The position numbers and the translations under genes were made by a program. Of a stretch of DNA of 11,147 nucleotides, positions 1 through 6,708 are shown piece by piece. Under the pieces are notes generated by a model that saw only the letters and a program-made list of their open reading frames with translations, was not told the origin of the DNA and did no database searches. The stretch covers positions 1-11,147 of the forward strand of contig CAYGYG010000051.1 of the NCBI GenBank assembly GCA_964354155.1, read 5' to 3'. The first letter of the stretch is position 1; every line of letters begins with the position of its first letter. This stretch comes from CAYGYG01 sp964354155. GTDB taxonomy: Bacteria > Hydrothermota > Tepidihabitantia > SM23-42 > CAYGYG01.

Positions 1-1945
1 CGGCCCGCAGGGGCTCCTGGAGGTCGTGGCTGGCCACGTAGGCGAACTGCTGCAGTTCCTCGTTGGAGCGCTTCAGGTCGGCCACGGCTTTTCTGAGCTC
101 CTCCTCGGCCCGCTTGCGAATAAGGGCCTCAACGAAAGCTACGGATAGGACTTCAACGGCCTCCTGGTCGGTTGGGGTATAGCCCGCCTCCTTATTGGCG
201 AGGCCGATAAGGCCGATCGTCCTCCCGGCCTGCTTCAAGGGTACCCCGAGGAAGGAGGTGATCGGAGGGTGGCCCGGAGGGGTCCCGACGCGGTCGGGGT
301 GCGCGGCCGGGTCGTTCACGATCAGGGAACGCCCTTGGCGGATGACGCTGAACCAGATTCCACGAACCTCCAGGTTTTTCAGCAGGACCACCGCGTTAGT
401 CTTGGGCATCCTACAGGCTTCCCACCCGGGGTCGCTCAGGGCGATGTTGTCCGCTTTCCCCGCCGCCTTCAGCTCATCAATGAAACCGAACTTACTTCCG
501 GTCAGCTCCTCAGCGATAGCCAGGCAGGCCCTGCCGAGCTGATCTACGCTTTCACACGCGATGGCCTCACTAAACACCCTATTGACCGCATTGAGAATCG
601 CCGCTTGAGACCCCAGCGCCTCCTCCGCCCGCTTGCGCTCGGTGATGTCCTGGAAGACACACGCAACGTAGATCCGACCTGAAAGATTGAGTCGCTGGGC
701 AGAGACGAGCACATTGCGAATCTCACCGTTCTTAGTCCGATGCCGTGTCTCAAAAGTATCTATTCCCTCGGCAAGAATCTTCTCGATGTGCTTCGCCGTT
801 TCCGCCGCGGTCTCGATTGTTTCGTAGTCCGTGATCCGCAGCTTGGCAAATTCCGCGCGGGAATAGCCCAATTGGCTGGCAGTCAGCTCGTTGAAGTCAA
901 CCGCTCGTGTGGTCTCGAGGTCTATCAGCAGTACGCCATAGGGAGCACGATCGAAGAGCGCCCGGTAGCGCAGCTCCGACTCGGCGAGTTGTTTCTCCGC
1001 CCGCTTGCGCTCGGTGATGTCCTGGACCGCCGATTGGTAACCGATCACCTTCCCCCCCTCGTCGCGAACGACCGTGGCCAGGCCGTGCGCGGCAAAGGTC
1101 GTTCCATCCTTCCGTTTCGCGGTGTAATCGCCCTCCCATTCCCCGGTCGTGCTGAGCGCGGCGAGGATGGCCGCGACCTCGTCTTCGTTCTGGAGAAAAT
1201 CCGGGATTGGCCGGCCCACGACCTCCTCCTTGCTCGTATATCCCCAGACCTTGAGGAAAGCGGCGTTGGCTTCGGTGATCACCCCATTCGTGTCCGCGAT
1301 GCTGTTCGCGGCGATGGAGGCGTCGAACACGAAGTTCTTCAGCCGCAAGGCATCCCGGCTCTGCTGAAGCTCCTCCAGCTGGGAGGCCAGCTCCTCCTCC
1401 GAGATCCGCAGCTCCTCGTTGGCCGCCTCCAGTCCCGCCGTACGTTCCCGGACGAGTTCTCCGAGTTGCTCGCGGTGGCGCCGCAGCTCGACATTGGCCG
1501 CCTCCAAACCATCCTTCTGCCATTGGCGGTCGATATTCACGGCAAGACCGTTCGCCAGGTTACTGACGAACGGCTCGTAGGGCGCGTACCGTTCGCATTC
1601 TTCCAGCTTGAGGAGAAGGAACCCGAAATGCCGGTCTTGGGTTTTAAGCGGAAAGGTTTGAATGCCGGCGCGGCCCGGAAATCGGCAGGGATGGTTTGGA
1701 TCGTGGTCAATGTCGCCCCCGGGAACGTCGCAATCCGCGCATTCCGGAACCGGTTCGCCGCTGAGGCGGGGACGCTCTTCGCCAGGCAGGCACACGGCGC
1801 AAGACGCCACGCCCGGCACTCCCTCGACCGCGCGGCACACGAACTCGCCCATCTTCAGCCGTGAGGAGAAGAGGAAAAAAACACTCTGGGCCGCGAGCAG
1901 TTGACCCAGAACGCGCAGATCAATGTCGTTCTTTGGCGGACTCAA
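1..1945 (-). CDS. PAS/GAF sensor histidine kinase (HisKA type) with cysteine-rich N-terminal module; C-terminus cut by window edge
   Basis: Probable cytoplasmic sensor kinase; 648 codons are visible, open to the left edge. Residues 1-150 form a GAF-like module with Cys at 37, 49, 52, 69, 72 and 87, including two CxxC pairs. A Glu-rich coiled coil (about 165-200) follows, then PAS1 (about 200-315) and PAS2 (about 318-440), each closed by a DITERKRAE linker, then a GAF domain (about 450-605) containing a LGVPL motif. The HisKA box SHDLQEPLR follows, with phospho-acceptor His640. The ATPase domain lies outside the window. The start is TTG at 1945, preceded by a purine-rich GGTGGAG. The first in-frame ATG is codon 32 at 1852, which would cut into the N-terminal module. 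The gene begins 22 nt after the MEDS gene stop, so the two are probably co-transcribed. No membrane segment is seen. The ligand is unknown; the cysteines suggest metal or redox sensing (inference). Confidence 0.9.
   Translation of the reverse strand, partial: MSPPKNDIDLRVLGQLLAAQSVFFLFSSRLKMGEFVCRAVEGVPGVASCAVCLPGEERPRLSGEPVPECADCDVPGGDIDHDPNHPCRFPGRAGIQTFPLKTQDRHFGFLLLKLEECERYAPYEPFVSNLANGLAVNIDRQWQKDGLEAANVELRRHREQLGELVRERTAGLEAANEELRISEEELASQLEELQQSRDALRLKNFVFDASIAANSIADTNGVITEANAAFLKVWGYTSKEEVVGRPIPDFLQNEDEVAAILAALSTTGEWEGDYTAKRKDGTTFAAHGLATVVRDEGGKVIGYQSAVQDITERKRAEKQLAESELRYRALFDRAPYGVLLIDLETTRAVDFNELTASQLGYSRAEFAKLRITDYETIETAAETAKHIEKILAEGIDTFETRHRTKNGEIRNVLVSAQRLNLSGRIYVACVFQDITERKRAEEALGSQAAILNAVNRVFSEAIACESVDQLGRACLAIAEELTGSKFGFIDELKAAGKADNIALSDPGWEACRMPKTNAVVLLKNLEVRGIWFSVIRQGRSLIVNDPAAHPDRVGTPPGHPPITSFLGVPLKQAGRTIGLIGLANKEAGYTPTDQEAVEVLSVAFVEALIRKRAEEELRKAVADLKRSNEELQQFAYVASHDLQEPLRA
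623..654. repeat. 32-bp exact direct repeat, copy 1, in PAS linker DNA
   Basis: Identical over 32 bases to 995-1026. It encodes the DITERKRAE linker at the end of PAS2. A 24-base exact stretch recurs at 7726-7749 in the HisKA_2 kinase gene. The same residues are coded with different codons near 7339-7366, so amino-acid conservation alone does not force the identity. Confidence 0.85.
995..1026. repeat. 32-bp exact direct repeat, copy 2, in PAS linker DNA
   Basis: Second copy of the repeat at 623-654, at the end of PAS1, in the same reading frame and 372 bp (124 codons) away. The distance equals one PAS module, which fits duplication or gene conversion of a PAS unit. Confidence 0.85.
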
Positions 1946-1967
1946 GACTCCACCCCCGATTGAGCGT

Positions 1968-2579
1968 TCATTGTCTTGACTTCTGGAACTCCTGCGGCTT
2001 CATGTAGTAAGGATTCTTCACGATCTGGCCGTGGACGACCATGAAGGGGTGCACCTTGAGGACATCGAAGATGATCGCGCCGTTGAACCGCCTGGCGTCG
2101 TATTGACAGAGTCCGATAAACGGATGGGTTTCGAAGACGATATTGAGCAGGTTTTCGTATTCGATGAGCCGTTCCGAGCCCGGAATGCCGCGCAGGGCCC
2201 AGGACATCTCACCGCTCGCCCGGGTTCCGGCGTAGCCTTCGTCCAGAGATCCCTGATAGAGAGCGCGCAGCCCGTCCATCATTCCGTCCGGGACGAACTT
2301 GCCGTTGGGGCAATACGTCTGCTCCGCGTTGGCGATGGTTAACTGACCGCCTTCGGGTAACTTTACGCCCATCCCGGCCAGCCAGTCTCGCACCTCACCG
2401 ACCGGCATCGTGTCCACGAAATAGGAGACCTTCTCTCCCTCACGAATTCCTGCATCCAGGTACTTGGCGATCAGTTTGCGGCGCTCATTCTCATCGTCGT
2501 AGATAAGGCACATATGGGTGCCCACAGGGAATCTCGTTTCAGTGAAACCCATCGCGGCCTGTCTTCGTGTTTGGTCCAT
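1968..2579 (-). CDS. Stand-alone MEDS-domain sensory protein
   Basis: A 203-aa protein that is almost entirely one MEDS domain (methanogen/methylotroph DcmR sensory domain), about residues 17-190. Family signatures visible are the N-terminal GTHMCLIYDD (His22, Cys24, Tyr27), a GIREGEKV segment, a FVPDGMMDGL segment, and the C-terminal HP(x)n NPYYMKP ending. DcmR itself links this domain to a DNA-binding domain; here there is none, so the protein probably acts through a partner, most simply the kinase starting 22 nt downstream. The start is ATG 2579 because AAGGAGGT lies 4 nt before it. The frame is open up to an ATG at 2714, but that ATG has no ribosome binding site and overlaps the upstream stop. 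The ligand is unknown. MEDS assignment is firm; the role is inferred. Confidence 0.88.
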   Translation of the reverse strand: MDQTRRQAAMGFTETRFPVGTHMCLIYDDENERRKLIAKYLDAGIREGEKVSYFVDTMPVGEVRDWLAGMGVKLPEGGQLTIANAEQTYCPNGKFVPDGMMDGLRALYQGSLDEGYAGTRASGEMSWALRGIPGSERLIEYENLLNIVFETHPFIGLCQYDARRFNGAIIFDVLKVHPFMVVHGQIVKNPYYMKPQEFQKSRQ

Positions 2580-2583
2580 AGAT

Positions 2584-2591
2584 ACCTCCTT
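2584..2591 (-). promoter_or_regulatory. Strong ribosome binding site deciding the MEDS start
   Basis: AAGGAGGT, a full anti-SD match, sits 4 nt before ATG 2579 and argues against the longer ATG at 2714. The 127 nt between the upstream stop (2707) and this start contain only a weak promoter-like pair on the minus strand (TTGGAA, about 16 nt, TAAAGA), which I do not call. Confidence 0.85.
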
Positions 2592-2706
2592 AGTTCTCGA
2601 GTTTGAGTCGCACCCGAGATTCATCTTTATCGTCCATAGACTCTGTTCCAAGTAGCTCATGCTCTCTGACACTTGTCTTCCAATGCTCTTTCGGTTCCTG
2701 ATCTTC

Positions 2707-3627
2707 TTAGACATTGCCGTACACTTTGGCCGACTTGCGGGCCCTGGTCAATAGATCGGAAATCGCCGAGGGCGCTTCAGACGAATAATAGGCGCTCCCC
2801 ACTTGCAGGTGAAGACCCCGGGGCTGCCCTGTTTTCGCCTTCAGCTGATTGAGATTGGCATGTAATCGCGTGTTGATTACAGCGGCGCCGGCCTCGCTCG
2901 ATTCCAGGGCGAGTACGGCAAACTTCGAGCCACTCATGCGGCTGATGATGTCCGACCTTCGGAATGTGGACTTCAGCACGTTTGCAAAGTCGACGGCTGG
3001 ATCATAGGGCGCGGGTGTACCGGGCTTCTTGTCTGTACTTGGGTTTCTGAACTCAACGAGGAATAGTACGAGGCCACGGTTGGTGCGGTTGGCCAGCTTC
3101 AGGAAGTGCTGGCTTAGGACGAGAAAAGCCCGAAGGGTGTAGAGTCCGGTAGGTTCGTCAACGAGGCAAAGGTTCTGCAATTCATTCTGTATCTCCTTCT
3201 GTTCAATGGCGCAGTTGACAACCAGCCTTAGCTGGTCGGCGCTCATTTTGCCCTTGATGTAGTGGTCGTTGAAACCCAGTTGAACCGCTTTGATGGCGCT
3301 TGCCTCCTCCTCAGGTTCGGCCAACACTACCGTAGCTACTTCGAGGAGCGGCTTGTTCATCGCCAAGAGAGCGTCGATATTCTCGTAGTACAGCAGTTTC
3401 AGTTCCACGATGAGTGCGTCGATGCCTCCGATCCTGAGGCGTTCAAGCGCCGCGTCGAGTGAGGTCAGCCACTCAAGTGCAAAGCCCGCAGTGCCGCCTT
3501 CCCCCAGGGACGACTTGATGAACAAGGCATCCTCCTGGTTAGCGTTAACTAACAAGACGGTCCTGGATCTGGGCTGTTTTTGACCCAGTTCCACCCACTG
3601 AAACCAGTTGTCGATAAGATCTGCCAC
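2707..3627 (-). CDS. Pseudo-receiver fused to degenerate GGDEF domain
   Basis: A 306-aa, two-domain protein. Residues about 22-142 have the receiver fold pattern (VLLVNANQED, then IDALIVELKL, then YIKGKMSADQL). The phospho-acceptor Asp is replaced by Glu75, the Thr/Ser switch by Ala103, and the acidic pair is weakened; Lys125 remains. Residues about 155-300 are GGDEF-like: DEPTGLYTLRAF matches the D-x-LTGL-x-N-R-x-x-F entry motif, but the active-site loop is SGSKF (232-236) instead of GGDEF. Diguanylate cyclase activity is therefore not expected. The likely role is a phosphorylation-independent scaffold or nucleotide-binding effector (inference). The start is GTG 3627, with an in-frame TAA immediately before it and GGAGGT 8 nt upstream. 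No cyclic-di-GMP I-site (RxxD before the loop) is evident; SDIISR is the nearest segment. Confidence 0.82.
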   Translation of the reverse strand: MADLIDNWFQWVELGQKQPRSRTVLLVNANQEDALFIKSSLGEGGTAGFALEWLTSLDAALERLRIGGIDALIVELKLLYYENIDALLAMNKPLLEVATVVLAEPEEEASAIKAVQLGFNDHYIKGKMSADQLRLVVNCAIEQKEIQNELQNLCLVDEPTGLYTLRAFLVLSQHFLKLANRTNRGLVLFLVEFRNPSTDKKPGTPAPYDPAVDFANVLKSTFRRSDIISRMSGSKFAVLALESSEAGAAVINTRLHANLNQLKAKTGQPRGLHLQVGSAYYSSEAPSAISDLLTRARKSAKVYGNV

Positions 3628-3643
3628 TTACCAGAACCTCCGT

Positions 3644-3658
3644 ATCGGATCTACCGAT
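3644..3658 (-). promoter_or_regulatory. Small hairpin in the leader of the pseudo-receiver gene
   Basis: ATCGG and CCGAT arms (5 bp) around a 5-nt loop, 17 nt before the GTG start and just upstream of the GGAGGT site. It is short and may be chance, but it stacks with the 10-bp hairpin at 3670-3702. Confidence 0.35.
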
Positions 3659-3669
3659 CTTGAGCCGAT

Positions 3670-3702
3670 GGTGATGGTCGATTTCGTCTCCTGACCATCA
3701 CC
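3670..3702 (-). promoter_or_regulatory. 10-bp perfect stem-loop in the 5' leader
   Basis: GGTGATGGTC and GACCATCACC arms pair perfectly around a 13-nt loop, 42 nt upstream of the GTG start at 3627. In the minus-strand RNA the loop begins AGGAGA, which resembles a Shine-Dalgarno sequence. No T-tract follows, so it is not an intrinsic terminator of the receiver gene. It could be a leader RNA structure or a protein-binding dyad. Confidence 0.6.
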
Positions 3703-3724
3703 GGGCAGGCTCCATTAGCTTAAC

Positions 3725-3752
3725 AGTTTAGCCTCTTGGGACGCCGTAACAA
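3725..3752 (-). promoter_or_regulatory. Weak candidate promoter of the pseudo-receiver/MEDS/kinase unit
   Basis: TTGTTA (-35) and TAAACT (-10), four of six consensus bases each, with a 16-bp spacer. Transcription would start near 3718, giving a leader of about 90 nt that contains both hairpins. The 224-bp gap makes a promoter here likely, but this match is not decisive. Confidence 0.3.
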
Positions 3753-3775
3753 TAGGGGGATGTCTGTAATTTCGG

Positions 3776-3793
3776 ATAGGTATATCTACCTAT
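3776..3793. promoter_or_regulatory. 18-bp dyad, candidate operator (copy A)
   Basis: ATAGGTA-N4-TACCTAT, a perfect 7-bp inverted repeat with a 4-bp centre, between the receiver gene and the pseudo-receiver gene, just upstream of the weak candidate promoter. It has the same geometry and core (TARGTA-N4-TACYTA) as the dyad at 9143-9160. A related GGTAGATACC element with a 2-bp centre lies at 3821-3830. Confidence 0.55.
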
Positions 3794-3851
3794 TCAACAT
3801 CCGACATGATTAAGGGGGCCGGTAGATACCGAGTAAGCGGTAGGGTGTCGC

Positions 3852-4232
3852 CTAGTGCAGATCCGAGTCAGGCGGGAGGAGCATATCGGCAAGTTCGGAG
3901 AGAGGGGCGCCTTTGGCGAAGTACCCGTCGGCACCGGACTTGGACGCGCCGTCGCGAAGTTCCTCGTCATTCCAGATCGTGCAAATGATGACTTTGGTTT
4001 TCGGATGTCTCTTTTTTACTGCGCACGTCGTTTCGAGGCCATCCATCCCGTGCATCTTCACGTCCATAATAATAGCGTCGATATCATGGCGGCGCGTCAT
4101 GAAATCAATGCATTCCTCACCGCTGGCCAACATCGCGATGACATCGAACTCCGCGTTATCATCAAAGTAGGCTTTTATCGCCTCGCGTGAGAGCTCATTG
4201 TCATCGACCAACAGGATTCTGATTCTCTTCAT
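3852..4232 (-). CDS. Stand-alone response regulator receiver
   Basis: A 126-aa protein that is only a CheY-like receiver. The phosphorylation site is complete: acidic pair Asp10/Asp11, acceptor Asp57 in IIMDVKMHGMDG, Thr85 and Lys107 in FAKG. There is no HTH or enzymatic output domain after about residue 120. Its sequence style resembles the receiver half of NarL-type regulators, the usual partners of HisKA_3 kinases, and the gene just upstream is such a kinase. The ATG lies 32 nt inside the end of that kinase gene, with AAGGAG before it, so translation is probably coupled. The protein presumably passes the signal by binding another protein or by further phosphotransfer (inference). Confidence 0.93.
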   Translation of the reverse strand: MKRIRILLVDDNELSREAIKAYFDDNAEFDVIAMLASGEECIDFMTRRHDIDAIIMDVKMHGMDGLETTCAVKKRHPKTKVIICTIWNDEELRDGASKSGADGYFAKGAPLSELADMLLPPDSDLH

Positions 4233-6708
4233 GTTCCACTCCTTGGCTCAGCGGAAGATTCGCGTTGATGACGGTACCGCGCCCGGGCTTTCCGTGGATC
4301 GTTAATGAGCCGCCCATGAGCTGCGCCCGCCCTTGCATGGTAAGTAGTCCGAATCGGCCCACCACTCTGGGTTTCAGCGCCTTCGGGTCAAAGCCCACGC
4401 CGTCATCGTGCACTTCGAGGACAAGACGCCCCAGCCGTGTCGTCAGGCGGACATCGACATTCTTTGCGTGCGCGTGCTTCCGTATGTTGAGCAGAGCTTC
4501 CTGTACGATGCGCAGGACGTTTGCTTTCAATGTGAAGTTGAGCAAGGGTACTTTCTTTGGGAAAGAGCACCGGACATTGATGCTCTGGTCCGCAAAACCG
4601 TGGTCTATGACCCGCCTGATCGCTTGAGTGAGTCCGATTTCGGGTTCGCGAATCGGTTCGATTGCACTTATCAGTTTACGCGCTCGTTCGATAGAATTGT
4701 GGACGACATCAATCAACTGCTTCTTCTTTTCCTGAACCGTCGGATCGAGAGCGTTCGTATCCAGCATCTGCAGGAAATAGAGAATCGCGGCCAACCCCTG
4801 TAGAATATCGTCGTGGATTTCCGAGGCGATCGACAAACGTTCACGTTCCTGCAGAGCGATCGTGTTTTTGGCCAGCTCCTCCAGCTTCTGGCGTTCGGCG
4901 GTCAGTGCGGTGAGAGCTGTCTGCAGCTGTTGGTGGTAGGAATGCTTGGCCAAACCGGCGGCAATCGTCTCACCAACCGCCTGCATCAGAACCAAGTCGT
5001 CCTTGGGCCAAGCACGTTGCGCGTCATGCGACAACAGGGCCAGGGCTCCGAAGAGCTTGCCCTCGAGTGAGACTGGGACAACGAGCAGACACCGCACGTC
5101 GTGCTTGGACAGTTCTTCCTTCGCGGACCCGGCCAGCGCGGGCAGGACGGCAACATCCGACACCATGAAGTAGGGGCGCCGTCTCATCATGCGTATCCAC
5201 CACTGGTACTTCCGGGACGGCAGATTGTTGACCAGACGTCCCAACCCTCGCAGTCCCCGTCGATGCCACTGGTAGGTAGCCGTCCAGACGTCTTTTGGGC
5301 GTCGGTACTCGAAGAAAAGCACCCGATCGGCGCTCAATAGCCGGCCAATCGTGGCCACGCTGACCTTGACGGCGGCATCAACCGCTTCCGTCTTAACAAA
5401 CTGTTCGGCCAGTCTGGCGAGGAGGCGCTCCAACTCAAGGCGGCGTTCAATTTCGGCCTGCGATTGTCTCCGGTGGATGGCGGCGGCGACCGGCCCGGAG
5501 ACGATCTCCAGCACCTTAAGGTCGCTCTTCGAATAGTGAGTGGCGTCCGCGTAACTCTGGGCGACCATGGCGCCGATCGCCTTTCCCCCGATGCGCAGCG
5601 GCACCCCCAACCAAGCCTTTGATGGTGTTCCATGCTCCTTAAGGCGGGAAATCTCGATAGGCCGAGGTCTGTCATTCCCGGTAAGCAAAAGAGGCAGATT
5701 CCGCTTGATGACATAGGCGGTCGGGGTCCTTTCGGCCGGGGATCGCTGGAGATGCACTTTCTCGTCGACGAAATACGGAAACGAAAGCTCATCGCGCACC
5801 TGGTCGTACAGGGCGATGAAAAAATTCGTGACATCGAGGATGCCGCCGAGCCTCTGGTGAATAAACCGGAAAAGCTTGGGCATCGAGTCGATCCGGTCAA
5901 CTGCTTTGGAAATCTCATAGAGCACCGCTTGCACTCGTTCCATCCGTTTCCGGTCAGTCGTATCACGCACCACCGCCTGAAGTCCCGTGATCTCGCCGTG
6001 GGTTCTCATGACGCTCACCAGGACCTCGCCGACGCGCATCGAACCATTCTTATGTCGCCACTTTGTTTCACAAGGCTTCTTTCCCCTGCCTTTGAGAGAC
6101 CGTCTCAGCATGGATAGATAGGTGGGCAAGTCTTCCCGGCAGATGGTGGGCAGGGCGGTGAAATGCTTGCCGATGATCTCGTGCTTTGCGAATCCGGACT
6201 GTTCGCAGAAAGTATTGTTACACGACATTACTATTCCCTCGGCGTCAGCTGTCAGAATGCCAACCGGAGCAAGTTCAACGATGTCCCGGTACTTTGCTTC
6301 ATTTTCCCGGAGGTTCTGCTCCATGCGGCTCTTGTACAGTGCGATCTCAATGGCGATATGCAGCTCCCGCTCGCTGAACGGCTTCAGAACATAGCCGTAA
6401 GGCGCGGTTAGTTTTGCGCGCCCAAGTGTTGCTTCGTCCGCGTATGCAGTAAGATACACAATAGGAACCGGTGCTATCGTCTGGATTTTCTTGGCCGCTT
6501 CAATACCGTCGATTCCATCCCGGAGCACGATATCCATGAGCACCAGCGACGGCTTTATTTCGAGAACCTTTCTGATCGCTTCTTCCCCGGTGGAAACGAT
6601 GAAAGTCCGGAGATACCCTAAGTTCTTGAGCGTGTTCTGGATATCGAGGGCGATAATATTTTCGTCCTCGACAATAAGGAGAGTCGGCGGCAGGCTCTCG
6701 TTGTTCAT
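4201..6708 (-). CDS. Hybrid sensor kinase REC-PAS-GAF-GAF-HisKA_3-HATPase
   Basis: Complete 835-aa cytoplasmic kinase. The N-terminal receiver (about 8-125) is intact: Glu14/Asp15, acceptor Asp59 in LVLMDIVLRDGIDG, Thr87 and Lys109. PAS spans about 135-255, ending VVRDTTDRKR. GAF1 spans about 265-415 (WLGVPL motif) and GAF2 about 425-590. The HisKA_3 dimerisation domain carries ERERLSIASEIHDDILQGLA with phospho-acceptor His632, as in NarX/DesK-type kinases. The ATPase has the N box EALLNIRKHAHA, the G1 box DDGVGFD and the G2 box RFGLLTMQGRA. No membrane segment is visible. An N-terminal receiver on a kinase suggests it is controlled by an upstream kinase, plausibly the HisKA_2 protein whose stop overlaps this ATG by 4 bp (ATGA). 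AAGGTG precedes the start. Its output partner is probably the overlapping receiver gene. Confidence 0.95.
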   Translation of the reverse strand: MNNESLPPTLLIVEDENIIALDIQNTLKNLGYLRTFIVSTGEEAIRKVLEIKPSLVLMDIVLRDGIDGIEAAKKIQTIAPVPIVYLTAYADEATLGRAKLTAPYGYVLKPFSERELHIAIEIALYKSRMEQNLRENEAKYRDIVELAPVGILTADAEGIVMSCNNTFCEQSGFAKHEIIGKHFTALPTICREDLPTYLSMLRRSLKGRGKKPCETKWRHKNGSMRVGEVLVSVMRTHGEITGLQAVVRDTTDRKRMERVQAVLYEISKAVDRIDSMPKLFRFIHQRLGGILDVTNFFIALYDQVRDELSFPYFVDEKVHLQRSPAERTPTAYVIKRNLPLLLTGNDRPRPIEISRLKEHGTPSKAWLGVPLRIGGKAIGAMVAQSYADATHYSKSDLKVLEIVSGPVAAAIHRRQSQAEIERRLELERLLARLAEQFVKTEAVDAAVKVSVATIGRLLSADRVLFFEYRRPKDVWTATYQWHRRGLRGLGRLVNNLPSRKYQWWIRMMRRRPYFMVSDVAVLPALAGSAKEELSKHDVRCLLVVPVSLEGKLFGALALLSHDAQRAWPKDDLVLMQAVGETIAAGLAKHSYHQQLQTALTALTAERQKLEELAKNTIALQERERLSIASEIHDDILQGLAAILYFLQMLDTNALDPTVQEKKKQLIDVVHNSIERARKLISAIEPIREPEIGLTQAIRRVIDHGFADQSINVRCSFPKKVPLLNFTLKANVLRIVQEALLNIRKHAHAKNVDVRLTTRLGRLVLEVHDDGVGFDPKALKPRVVGRFGLLTMQGRAQLMGGSLTIHGKPGRGTVINANLPLSQGVEHEENQNPVGR

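Noticed and set aside
897..1523. 208-codon minus-strand ORF starting with ATG
   Set aside because: Wrong frame inside the kinase gene; Gly/Arg-rich translation typical of a shifted frame in GC-rich coding DNA.
740..1864. 374-codon plus-strand ORF
   Set aside because: Antisense to the PAS/GAF kinase, whose minus-strand frame has clear domains. Its recurring LALGDV words are the reverse reading of the DITERKR linkers.
2580..2714. 45-codon N-terminal extension of the MEDS protein from ATG 2714
   Set aside because: No ribosome binding site at 2714, overlap with the previous stop, and a full AAGGAGGT in front of ATG 2579; the extra residues do not resemble MEDS sequence.
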